DNA of 37,774 bases from DATBFX01 sp036558305 (GTDB taxonomy: Bacteria > Chloroflexota > Chloroflexia > Thermomicrobiales > UBA6265), in assembly GCA_036558305.1 (NCBI GenBank), contig DATBFX010000066.1:1-37774 (forward strand), in the 5' to 3' direction. Position numbers and translations under genes: made by a program. A model generated the notes under the pieces. The model was not told where the DNA came from. It did not search any database and saw only the letters and a program-made list of their open reading frames with translations. Positions 6,962-14,140 of this stretch are shown here, one piece after another (the stretch's first letter is position 1; the number at the start of each line of letters is the position of its first letter).

Positions 6962-7345
6962 GGTGGTCTCCCTTCGGCTCTCGTCTGCGACGAGACGCTG
7001 CGCGTTCGCGACGGATCGCGAACCGAAGGGGCGAGAGGCGTCAACTCCCGCGGTACCACCCTTCTTGCCCGGAAGCCCGACCGGCTTCCCGGCGTCTCTC
7101 GGCTGTTGCCTGCGTGGGTGCCGCCCACCCGAACCTACTTGACCGGTTCCGAGGCGGAAGGCGGAAGGCGGAAGGCGGAACTGCGTCTGTCCCCCTGTCC
7201 CCCTGTCCCCCTGTCCCCCTCCGTTCGCCGGTCTTTCTTCGGTCGGCCGCTCGGGGGCGCGTTCGACGGCGATTCGCCGGTCCCAGGCTTCCACCCTCCC
7301 CGGGTCGCTTTGGCGTCTTCGCCGTCTACTGATCCCCGTCAACAC
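6962..7345 (-). promoter_or_regulatory. T-box riboswitch, arginine-type (specifier CGC), controlling argF
   Basis: On the minus strand AGTA (7330-7327) is followed by GACGGCG, which pairs with CGCCGTC. Then come GAA and CGC (Arg) at 7261-7259, followed by GCCCCC-GAGC. The Stem I apical region reads AAAGCGACCCGGGGAGGGTGG. The T-box GGTGGTACC (7052-7060) has TGGT, fitting a tRNA with A73. GAAGGG before the T-box can pair with CCCCTTC (7023-7031). In the alternative fold CCCCTTCGG pairs with CCGAAGGGAG (6977-6968), hiding the argF ribosome site. With no U-run present, I infer translational control by uncharged tRNA-Arg. Confidence 0.87.
7153..7222. repeat. GGCGGAA heptads and TGTCCCCC octads inside the argF T-box
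   Basis: Four GGCGGAA units (7153-7180) are followed by four TGTCCCCC octads (about 7188-7220). They lie between Stem I and the T-box bulge, as the repeat hairpin does in the lysX leader. The two blocks are not complementary to each other. Confidence 0.8.
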
Positions 7346-7600
7346 GGGCGCGGGCGACGAATCGGTCGCCCAACGGAATGCTGCTACAAACGAGTCGGTT
7401 GCCTGGTTCTGTCTGTCGGTAGTGCGGCGACCGTCAACGCACCATCCGGCGCGCCGGTCGCCGGCGCGGAGAGCGGGAGAGGCCCTCCGTGCTCGGGTTG
7501 TGCCTCATCGTGCGATCTCCGCTCTCGCGGCGACACGAGTTCGCATCGCCGCAACGTGCGTGCCATGACCGAAACAGCGATCGTCCATCGGTGCACGCGT

Positions 7601-7629
7601 ATCATTCTGCCGCGTCGTGAATTTGTCAA
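7601..7629 (-). promoter_or_regulatory. Candidate promoter, proximal, toward argF
   Basis: TTGACA (7629-7624) and AATGAT (7606-7601) are 17 bp apart. The -10 is imperfect. It would give a leader of over 600 nt to argF, so a closer promoter may exist that I could not pick out. Confidence 0.45.
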
Positions 7630-7703
7630 GGGTCGTCTGCGGCCGGCACGTCGACCGGCCAATCCGTCTCTGCTTGCTGCCGATACCGGAAAGGGGATCC
7701 GAC

Positions 7704-7802
7704 GTTCCCACGGGAACCTCCCGAGTTTGGAGGACTGCCCACCACACGCACCCCGACCTCGGGGCGAAGCCGCTTATGCCGAACGGGGACGACCCGTTCG
7801 GC
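7704..7802 (-). ncRNA. Candidate structured RNA: four consecutive hairpins
   Basis: Four perfect stem-loops follow one another: 7778-7802 (10-bp arms, 5-nt loop), 7751-7764 (CCCCGA/TCGGGG), 7717-7733 (CCTCC, 7-nt loop, GGAGG) and 7704-7717 (GTTCCC/GGGAAC). A good minus-strand promoter lies about 110 bp upstream. It matches no RNA family I know: there is no SRP GGAAGGAAGCAGC-like loop, no tRNA T-loop and no T-box element. It may be a free RNA or the 5' part of a long argF leader. Confidence 0.35.
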
Positions 7803-7871
7803 CGGTACGTGTACGGAGCAGAATCCTCGGGAGCGGGGCCATCGTCGCTGTCTCGATCCTCGATCTCGTTC

Positions 7872-7906
7872 GTGACGCACGTCACAGATTGTGACACTCG
7901 TCACAA
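7872..7906. promoter_or_regulatory. Two tandem dyads, CRP/FNR-like spacing
   Basis: TTGTGAC-ACTC-GTCACAA (7889-7906) is a perfect dyad with the TGTGA-N6-TCACA form. GTGACGCACGTCAC (7872-7885) is a second, with centres 19 bp apart. Both lie just downstream of the -10 box of the promoter at 7915-7944, a position typical of repressor sites. Confidence 0.6.
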
Positions 7907-7914
7907 CTGCACAG

Positions 7915-7944
7915 ACCATAGCGGCAAAGCCGGGGATTTGTCAA
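7915..7944 (-). promoter_or_regulatory. Candidate promoter, distal, toward argF
   Basis: TTGACA (7944-7939) and TATGGT (7920-7915) are spaced 18 bp. The start would be near 7908, immediately followed by the two dyads and the hairpin run. Confidence 0.6.
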
Positions 7945-7979
7945 GCGCCTTCGACGTCCTTAAATCTTCGTACTCCCGC

Positions 7980-9263
7980 TCACCGGACACCGACCGGCGC
8001 GTAGTGCGCGGCCAGCTCGGCCATCCTCGCCTTGACGTCGACCGGCGGCACGGGGTCGTGGTTGTCGTCGAGCATCGTCGTGGCATGGTCGAAGATGCCC
8101 CAAACGACGGGCTCGCCGGTCGAGACCCCACTAACGGCAGCGACGTACGAGCGGGTCATCTGCGTCTGGGAGTACATCGGAAAGACGGTCGTGTCCCCGA
8201 TGCGGCAACGGTCGCCCTGGGGAATCGAAACGTGGTAATCGATGATCTGGTCGATGTGCTCGTAGTCGACGCGGTTGCGGATCGCGGCTTCCGGGGTCGA
8301 ACCGACGAGGATGCCGATCGGCCAGGAGGGATCGAGGAAGCGGGCCATCATCGTCCAGAGCCCGCCCGCGAAGGCGTAGGCGCGACCTTCGTAATGGTGG
8401 CTGATTTCGCTGACGTACACATACGTCGGCATCTCCGGGTGATCCGGTTCGGCGATCTGCGGCGGAGTCGTCCCGTGGAGTCCGTGACCCGGTTCGACGT
8501 GCGTCGCACCAGCCTCCCTGAGCATCGGGAACGTGCGAACCGAGGTATTGCCCGGTGCATCGATCACCGTGACGTCGAGTCCGAGTTCTTGCTCCAACCG
8601 CCGCGCGGCGTCGACGATGGTTTCCATGTTGGGGTTCAAGTGCACGGGTTCTCGGCCGTCGTCGAAGTTGTAGAAGAGGCACGGGAACGAGGTGACCCCG
8701 ACGATGCGCACGCGCGGCAACCGCTCGATCGCTCGTGCCGCATCGATCAATTCTTCCGCGCGGAAACCGCCCTCCTGACCGGGGAAGAAAACGTCGCCTG
8801 GTCGGTAGACACGAACCAAGAGGTCCTGAACAACCCCGTTGGTCGCGGCAACCTCCGAGATTCGCCGCGCCGCCTCGACGCTGTAGACGGTGATCACGTC
8901 GGGACGCATCGCGAGGACGCGTCCGACGTCGCGTTGCGGAATCTGATTCAGGTGACCGACGTGGCCGACCGGAATCCCGTAGCGGTCCATCACTTTGGCG
9001 CAGAAGACGTCAACCGCGACCGTCTTGTACAAACCCTGCGCGAGCGCGACCGTCGTCACCATCGGATTGCGGCTGTACTGCTTGGTCATCACGAACGTCG
9101 TCAATCCGAGCGACCGCGCCGCATCCGCCTGGATCCGCGCGTTGTGGGCAACCGCGTCCAGGTCGTAGAGCCAGGTGTTGGGCGGAATCGCGCCGTCCTG
9201 GTGCAATCGCACGGCGGCCTCGACGATGGCAGGATTGCGTTCAAGCACGCGGTCGATCAGCAT
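7980..9263 (-). CDS. YhfX-like PLP-dependent enzyme (alanine racemase N-terminal fold)
   Basis: This 427-residue protein resembles the YhfX group of fold-type III PLP enzymes. The N-terminal barrel contains TWLYDLDAVAHNAR and FVMTKQYSRNP, where the lysine is the expected PLP anchor. Later come GVTSFPCLFYN, HLNPNMETI, DAPGNTSVRTFPML and VEPGHGLHGTTP. The substrate is not known to me; racemase or decarboxylase-like chemistry on an amino acid is possible. The ATG is preceded by GAGGAG; an earlier in-frame ATG at 9296 lacks a comparable ribosome site. It lies on the minus strand downstream of the CocE-like gene, separated by a palindromic repeat, so it may be a separate transcript. Confidence 0.75.
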   Translation of the reverse strand: MLIDRVLERNPAIVEAAVRLHQDGAIPPNTWLYDLDAVAHNARIQADAARSLGLTTFVMTKQYSRNPMVTTVALAQGLYKTVAVDVFCAKVMDRYGIPVGHVGHLNQIPQRDVGRVLAMRPDVITVYSVEAARRISEVAATNGVVQDLLVRVYRPGDVFFPGQEGGFRAEELIDAARAIERLPRVRIVGVTSFPCLFYNFDDGREPVHLNPNMETIVDAARRLEQELGLDVTVIDAPGNTSVRTFPMLREAGATHVEPGHGLHGTTPPQIAEPDHPEMPTYVYVSEISHHYEGRAYAFAGGLWTMMARFLDPSWPIGILVGSTPEAAIRNRVDYEHIDQIIDYHVSIPQGDRCRIGDTTVFPMYSQTQMTRSYVAAVSGVSTGEPVVWGIFDHATTMLDDNHDPVPPVDVKARMAELAAHYAPVGVR

Positions 9264-9320
9264 GACACTCCTCGCGTGGTTCCATTGCGCCGCCATTCAA
9301 AGCGATACCGCGATTCTAAC

Positions 9321-9411
9321 GAACGAGGGGTCCTTCGCTGCGCTCAGGCTGTTCAATTGAGGGGCTGTGCCCAACTTGTACATCCTGAGCGCAGCGAAGG
9401 ACCCCTCGTTC
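9321..9411. repeat. REP-like palindrome copy 1
   Basis: Arms of 28 bp (9321-9348 and 9384-9411) are perfect complements around a 35-bp loop. The core TCCTTCGCTGCGCTCAGG and the loop start GTTCAATTGAGG are shared with the copy near 18988. It lies between two minus-strand genes and could act as a terminator or transcript-stabilising hairpin. Confidence 0.9.
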
Positions 9412-9429
9412 GTGGTACCACACCCTGAT

Positions 9430-11193
9430 TTACCTCGGAACGATCGGAAGCGTCAGCCGCGAAGGATGTTCCCGATCGTGGTAGATCGACTGCAGCGCGG
9501 GCCGCAACTCCGCGTCAGCCCCCAGTTCGGCTCCCGTGTTCGGGTTGCGGTCGAAGCGGGGAAAATTGCTGCTCGAGACCTCCAGCGCGATCCGATGACC
9601 GCGGCGGAACAGGTTGCTCGTCGCCCAGAGGTCGATCTGGTAGTCGTAGACCTCGCCGGGCGCGATCGGACGGGGGAGGTCGGTCCCCTGGCGGTAGCGG
9701 GCGCGGATGATGCCGTCGGTCAGATTTCGGGCGTGCCCATCCGGATAGACATCGACGAGTTTCGCGGTGAAGTCGGTGTCCGGCGCACTCGTCGCGGCCC
9801 AGAGCGTCAGCGTCACCGGACCGGTCACCTCGATGTCCTGCTCCAAGGGGGCGGTCTTGAAGACGAGCACGTCCATCCGCTGCTCGACCGCGCGCTGATC
9901 GAATGCGCCCGGAGCAAGCTGGGACGGATAACAGCAGAGCTGGCCGCCAACGGTCGGCACCGGGTGGAACGGGTCGTAGAGGTAGACATCCGGTCGTTCG
10001 CCGCCGGGCTCCTCCTGGGAAAGCATCCCGTCGCCGTCGATCGAATTGGCGTCGCCACCGCTGCGCAGGAAAAAGTGCGTGAACCGCGTGCGCGCCAGCG
10101 GCCACTCCTCCTCGTCGCGCCAGACGCTCTCGCCCATGACGAAGAGCCGCACCGGCGGCTCGCGGTCGATCCCGTTGTCGATCCCGCGCAACCAGCGGTC
10201 GAAGAAGCGCAGGTATTCCCCGTCGACGTCCAGCGACAGCGGCGACACCCCTTGACCGGCACGGACACCGAAATCGACGTTGCCCGACGGCGCCAGCGGC
10301 GGGGTGGTGTGCGTCCAGGGGCCAAGGAGGAGACGCGAACCGTTGCGCGCTTCCGGCGTCGCCCCTTTCTCCCGCACACCCGTGAAATTGCGCAGCGTCC
10401 CGTCGAGGAAGATGTCGTACCAACCGCCGACGTTGAGCGCCGGCACGCGGACCTGCCCGTGCCGGTCCTGGATGCTGACCGCCTGCCAGAACGGACCGCG
10501 ACTCGGGTGCGACAACCACTCGAAGAAGTAGGGCGACCACCCGCGACCGACCGGTACGTCGGTGAGCGGCAAGATCTTGACCGTCTCGTCCATGTGGTCG
10601 ATCGCGTCGATCAGGCGATCGACCACCGCCTCAAAGTCGGGGATCGGGTCCGCGGCCTGGCGGCGCAAGAGATCCGCCGAGGTGACGAAGGGCAGGATCC
10701 AATTGCACATGAAGCCCCATTGGAACGCCCCGCCCTGGTAGGTCCACCCCTCGTAGTAGTCGGAGGCCGTGAACGTCGGGATGATCGCCTTCAGACTCGG
10801 CGGTTGGGAGATCGCCGCCAACCACTGCACGGCGCCGACGTACGACGTGCCGTACATGCCGACGTTGCCGTCCGACCACGGTTGCGCGGCGCACCACTCC
10901 ACCGTGTCGTAGCCATCCTCGATCTCCTGGTAAAAGGGGTTGAATTGCCCCTCCGATCGGTACCTGCCACGGGCGTCCTCGATCACCACCGCGTAGCCGC
11001 GCGCCACGGCCCGCAGCGCATCGGTCTGGACGGGAGCGAGGGTGGCCAATTCCTTGTTGTACGGAGTTCGCTGGAGCAGGACGGGGTGGCGGGCATCGTC
11101 CGCCGGTCGGTAGACGTCGGCGTAGAGGATCGTGCCGTCGCGAACCTCCACCGGCACGTCGCGATCGACCCGCATGCTGACGGTTTGCCGCAT
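9430..11193 (-). CDS. CocE/NonD family alpha/beta hydrolase (S15-type acyl/peptidyl hydrolase)
   Basis: The 587-residue product has the layout of the CocE/X-Pro dipeptidyl peptidase group. The N-terminal hydrolase domain opens VPVEVRDGTILYADVYRP and contains RTPYNK, DARGRYRSEG, the nucleophile in MYGTSYVG (S117), the aspartate in GGWYDIFLDG (D260) and the histidine in LLGPWTHTT (H295). The C-terminal jelly-roll includes PLEQDIEVTGPVTLTLWAA and FRRGHRIALEVSSSNFPRF. The family cleaves esters, amides or prolyl peptides, and the substrate cannot be read from sequence. There is no signal peptide. The ATG has GAGAGGAA upstream. It is divergent from the GMC oxidoreductase gene. Confidence 0.93.
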   Translation of the reverse strand: MRQTVSMRVDRDVPVEVRDGTILYADVYRPADDARHPVLLQRTPYNKELATLAPVQTDALRAVARGYAVVIEDARGRYRSEGQFNPFYQEIEDGYDTVEWCAAQPWSDGNVGMYGTSYVGAVQWLAAISQPPSLKAIIPTFTASDYYEGWTYQGGAFQWGFMCNWILPFVTSADLLRRQAADPIPDFEAVVDRLIDAIDHMDETVKILPLTDVPVGRGWSPYFFEWLSHPSRGPFWQAVSIQDRHGQVRVPALNVGGWYDIFLDGTLRNFTGVREKGATPEARNGSRLLLGPWTHTTPPLAPSGNVDFGVRAGQGVSPLSLDVDGEYLRFFDRWLRGIDNGIDREPPVRLFVMGESVWRDEEEWPLARTRFTHFFLRSGGDANSIDGDGMLSQEEPGGERPDVYLYDPFHPVPTVGGQLCCYPSQLAPGAFDQRAVEQRMDVLVFKTAPLEQDIEVTGPVTLTLWAATSAPDTDFTAKLVDVYPDGHARNLTDGIIRARYRQGTDLPRPIAPGEVYDYQIDLWATSNLFRRGHRIALEVSSSNFPRFDRNPNTGAELGADAELRPALQSIYHDREHPSRLTLPIVPR

Positions 11194-11354
11194 CCCGTTC
11201 CTCTCTCCTGTCCGATGGCGCCCGATCGGCTCGCGGGGGCAACGCGCCCAGCACGACGATCGGTCACGGCGGGTAGAATCTCACTCATGGACTGATTGGA
11301 TTTTACTACGGGCGGCGGCGCGTCCGCCCGGAAAGTCGATCGCCGGGAGGGAGC

Positions 11355-12908
11355 ATGGTCTACGACTACCTCATCGTCGGCGCCGGATCGAGCGGTGCCA
11401 CGCTCGCCGCCCGCCTCTCCGAGAATCCGAGCACCTCCGTCCTCCTCCTCGAAGCCGGTCCCGACTACCGCTCCGCCGAGACGCCGCGGGCGATGCAAAT
11501 CCCCAACCCGTTCGACGTGATCGACAACCCCGCACACAGCCGCTTTCGCTACGACAACCTGCTGGCCCGCCGCTCGACGGCGCAGGAACCGCGCCTCTAC
11601 TGGCGCGGTCGCGGCATGGGCGGCAGCTCGGCGATCAATGGCCAGATCGCGATCCGCGGCATGCTCGAGGACTTCGACATCTGGTCCGACCAGGGATGCA
11701 CCGGCTGGTCCGGCCGCGACGTTCTTCCCGACTTCGTCCGCCTCGAGAACGACCTCGATTTCGGCGACGAGCCCTACCACGGGCGAAGCGGTCCGATCCC
11801 GATCTACCGCGCTCCACGCGAGCAATGGGGCGCGGTCGATCGGGCCCTGTGCGACGCGGCGGTCGACCTCGGCTACGGCTGGGCGGACGATCACAACGCA
11901 CCGGGCGCGACCGGGGTCTCACCCTACGCCATCAACAGCCAGGACGCCGTCCGGGTCTCCACCAACGACGGCTACCTGGAACCGGCCCGCGACCGTCCGA
12001 ACCTGACGATCCAGGGCGACACCGTCGTCGGTTGCGTCTGCTTCGACGGCCGGCGCGCCACCGGCGTCCGCGCCATCACCCCCGACGGCTGGCGCGAATA
12101 CCAGGCCCGCGAGACGATCGTCGCCTGCGGCGCGGTCCATTCGCCGGGCGTTCTCATCCGCTCCGGTATCGGCCCGGCGGATCAACTCCGGGCGCTCGAC
12201 ATTCCCGTCCGCGCCGATCTGCCGATCGGCGAGAACCTCTGCGACCACTCCTCCGTCTGGCTCGGTCTCAACTTGAAGCCGGAGGCGCGCGTCCCTACGG
12301 TCGATCACCGCCACACCAACTGCTGCGTGCGGTTCAGCTCCGGTCTGCCCGGCACCGGCACCAACGACATGTTCATGGCCTCGATGAACATCGTCGGCTA
12401 CGACGACGAGGGCCGCACCAAAGGCTTGCTGATCGTCGCCACTTTTCAGACCTTCTCGAAAGGCTGGGTCCGGCTCACGACGCCCGATCCCCTCGCCGAT
12501 CCGGAGGTCGAGATCCGGATGCTCTCCGACGAGCGCGACCTCGTCCGCCTCCGCGACGGCTACAAGCGCCTCCACCAGATCGCCCACCACCCGATCGTTC
12601 AGACCATCAGCGAAGGCTGCTTCTCCTTCGTCACCGGCGACCTCTCCGCCGATCTCCCGCCCGATGCAGAACTCGACGGCTGGCTCCTCGCCAATTGCCA
12701 GGACACCCAGCACCCGGTCGGCACCTGTCGCATGGGTCCCGCCGGCGATCCCCGCGCCGTCGTCGATCGCGACTGCCGCGTGCTGGGGTTCGACGGTCTC
12801 CGCGTTGTCGACGCCTCGATCATGCCGGAAAACGTCCGCGCTAACACCCACCTCACCACGGTGATGATCGCGGAGCACATGGCGACGAGGATGCGGTCCG
12901 ACGGGTGA
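11355..12908 (+). CDS. GMC family FAD-dependent oxidoreductase (choline dehydrogenase-like)
   Basis: This 517-residue flavoprotein oxidises an alcohol, passing electrons to FAD. The N-terminal FAD motif YDYLIVGAGSSGATLAARL, the GMC signature YWRGRGMGGSSAINGQI and the second signature GAVHSPGVLIRSGIGP are all present. The C-terminal active-site pair is in QHPVGTCRMG (His about 453) and NTHLTT (about 497-502). The length is typical for a bacterial GMC dehydrogenase. The ATG follows GGGAGGGAGC. The substrate is unclear: choline, glucose-like sugars and other alcohols are all used by this family. It is divergent from the CocE-like hydrolase across about 160 bp, so the two may be co-regulated. Confidence 0.95.
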   Translation: MVYDYLIVGAGSSGATLAARLSENPSTSVLLLEAGPDYRSAETPRAMQIPNPFDVIDNPAHSRFRYDNLLARRSTAQEPRLYWRGRGMGGSSAINGQIAIRGMLEDFDIWSDQGCTGWSGRDVLPDFVRLENDLDFGDEPYHGRSGPIPIYRAPREQWGAVDRALCDAAVDLGYGWADDHNAPGATGVSPYAINSQDAVRVSTNDGYLEPARDRPNLTIQGDTVVGCVCFDGRRATGVRAITPDGWREYQARETIVACGAVHSPGVLIRSGIGPADQLRALDIPVRADLPIGENLCDHSSVWLGLNLKPEARVPTVDHRHTNCCVRFSSGLPGTGTNDMFMASMNIVGYDDEGRTKGLLIVATFQTFSKGWVRLTTPDPLADPEVEIRMLSDERDLVRLRDGYKRLHQIAHHPIVQTISEGCFSFVTGDLSADLPPDAELDGWLLANCQDTQHPVGTCRMGPAGDPRAVVDRDCRVLGFDGLRVVDASIMPENVRANTHLTTVMIAEHMATRMRSDG

Positions 12909-12969
12909 TGTTACAATTTGCTCGCTCGTGCGCACTCACGCATCAACTGAGAACGAACTGGAGACAAGT

Positions 12970-13374
12970 GTGGCGCTTCGAATCGATACCGAATTCCTCA
13001 CGGTGGCCGAGGCCGCGAAGGCGTTGAGAGTAGACCGGTCAACGGTCAGGCGCTGGATCGCCAACGGCGACCTTCCGGCTTATCGCGTCGGTCCCAGACG
13101 GGTTCGCATCAAGCGGGACGACCTTGCCCAGGTCGTGAGACCGACCACGGCAGCGACGTCGCCATCGCCGCGCCTCGGCATGCACTACGCTGAATCCGAC
13201 GACGAGTTACGGCTCCCCCTAACCGAGGAGGAACGCGATCGCGCGCTGGCCGCGCTTGAGGCAGGAAACAGGATTCGCGAAGATCTCTTGCGGCAACGGG
13301 GCGGCGTGCCATTCTCGCCCTCCTGGGAGCTTATCAACGAAGCGCGCGACGAACGCACCGAGCAACTTCTTTGA
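12970..13374 (+). CDS. Antitoxin with excisionase-type HTH (VapB-like partner)
   Basis: This 134-residue protein begins with a MerR/excisionase-type helix-turn-helix, TVAEAAKALRVDRSTVRRW...LPAYRVGPRRVRIKRDDL. A charged tail follows that could wrap the toxin. I chose the GTG at 12970 because GGAG lies 5 nt upstream; a GTG at 12928 would add 14 residues with no clear ribosome site. Its stop overlaps the TTG start of the following PIN-domain gene, a coupling typical of toxin-antitoxin pairs. The HTH probably binds its own promoter. The assignment as antitoxin rests on this context. Confidence 0.82.
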   Translation: MALRIDTEFLTVAEAAKALRVDRSTVRRWIANGDLPAYRVGPRRVRIKRDDLAQVVRPTTAATSPSPRLGMHYAESDDELRLPLTEEERDRALAALEAGNRIREDLLRQRGGVPFSPSWELINEARDERTEQLL

Positions 13375-13835
13375 TCTGCCTGGACGCGTCGGTCCTTGTC
13401 CAATGGCTGTTGCCCGAGGCTCACTCGGCCGAGGTGGCATCGTTGCTGATGACCACGCTTACAAGGAGGGACACGATCGTCGCGCCGCCCCTCCTGCCAT
13501 TCGAGATCGCGAACTCGTTGAGGAAACGGGTCGTCCGCAATCTGTTGCCCGCCCCGGACGCGGAGCGCCTGCTCCAGCGATTCGACACGTTGCCAATCTC
13601 TCTACGAACGCCGAACCGACTGCATCACCGCGCGTTGGAAACGGCGAAGGACTACGGTCTACCCGCCGTCTACGACGGCTGCTACATCGTGCTTGCGCAC
13701 CACCTCGGCTGTGACTTCTGGACCGATGACCAACGGCTGCTAAACACGCTCAACCGCCGGTTGCCGTTCGTTCGTTGGATCGGTAATTACGTCTTGCCAA
13801 CGCCTTCGTCCGTAAATCCGCAATCATCTTCGTGA
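13371..13835 (+). CDS. vapC: PIN-domain ribonuclease toxin (VapC-like)
   Basis: The 154-residue product starts ICLDASVLVQWLLPE, with the first acidic residue of the PIN fold. It continues with a glutamate in LPFEIANSLRKR, then AVYDGCYIVLAHHLGCDFWTDDQRL, giving the conserved acidic cluster that holds Mg2+ and cleaves RNA. The TTG start overlaps the upstream antitoxin stop (TTGA). The last 10 or so residues after VLPTPS look unstructured. A PIN toxin preceded by an HTH antitoxin is the usual VapBC layout; the RNA target is unknown. Confidence 0.88.
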   Translation: MICLDASVLVQWLLPEAHSAEVASLLMTTLTRRDTIVAPPLLPFEIANSLRKRVVRNLLPAPDAERLLQRFDTLPISLRTPNRLHHRALETAKDYGLPAVYDGCYIVLAHHLGCDFWTDDQRLLNTLNRRLPFVRWIGNYVLPTPSSVNPQSSS

Positions 13836-13850
13836 CGCGCCGTTACCGAG

Positions 13851-13880
13851 TTGACACCCTGCCCCGCAATTCGGTACAGT
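13851..13880 (+). promoter_or_regulatory. Promoter of the ABC-F gene
   Basis: TTGACA (13851-13856) and TACAGT (13875-13880) are 18 bp apart. The transcript would start near 13887, leaving a leader of about 250 nt before the ABC-F start codon. Confidence 0.7.
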
Positions 13881-13895
13881 CCAACCAGGATTTGT

Positions 13896-13920
13896 AGGAG
13901 GTCGCCCGTTGATCAGCTAG
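13896..13920 (+). promoter_or_regulatory. Leader mini-ORF (TTG ATC AGC TAG) with perfect Shine-Dalgarno
   Basis: AGGAGG (13896-13901) lies 7 nt before TTG ATC AGC TAG, which would encode fMet-Ile-Ser. It begins only about 10 nt into the predicted transcript. CCCGTT at its start can pair with AACGGG near 13939, so translation could change the leader fold. The same general layout controls several antibiotic-responsive ABC-F genes. Confidence 0.5.
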
Positions 13921-14140
13921 CTCCCAACAACCCCACGACGCGAACGGGTTTCCCGGATTGCGGCGTGGCGTTGCCGAGCAGCGGAGACGGCCGACGTCAG
14001 CCCGAGACCACCCAGCCCCACAATCCAGACGACCGCCGGGTCTTCTCGACCCAACCGGGGCAATCCGAACGGCACCGAACGGCACCTCCCCTCGCTCGGA
14101 CGCGGCGATCGCGCTCCGCAGCAAGATGGACGGTGCCTTC
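13921..14140 (+). other. Long untranslated leader of the ABC-F gene
   Basis: No coding signature is seen. There are small hairpins such as GGGTC-TTCTC-GACCC near 14040, but no clear terminator with a U-run. Confidence 0.45.

Larger units (their letters stand above)
7346..7979. other. Gene-free region upstream of the argF T-box
   Basis: I see no convincing gene. It holds two minus-strand promoter candidates, two tandem dyads and a run of four hairpins, listed separately. Open frames here have no ribosome site and no recognisable protein signature. Transcripts from either promoter would read into the argF T-box leader. Confidence 0.6.

Noticed and set aside
7704..7802. tRNA, SRP RNA or another T-box
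   Set aside because: The hairpins lack a T-loop, CCA context, SRP tetraloop region and T-box bulge; kept only as an unassigned structured RNA.
5816..7894. Very long plus-strand open frame opposite argF
   Set aside because: It is a high-GC antisense shadow covering argF and its T-box, with no family signature or ribosome site.
7505..7897. Minus-strand open frame of 130 codons upstream of the argF leader
   Set aside because: It starts within the dyad region, runs through four perfect hairpins and resembles no protein family.
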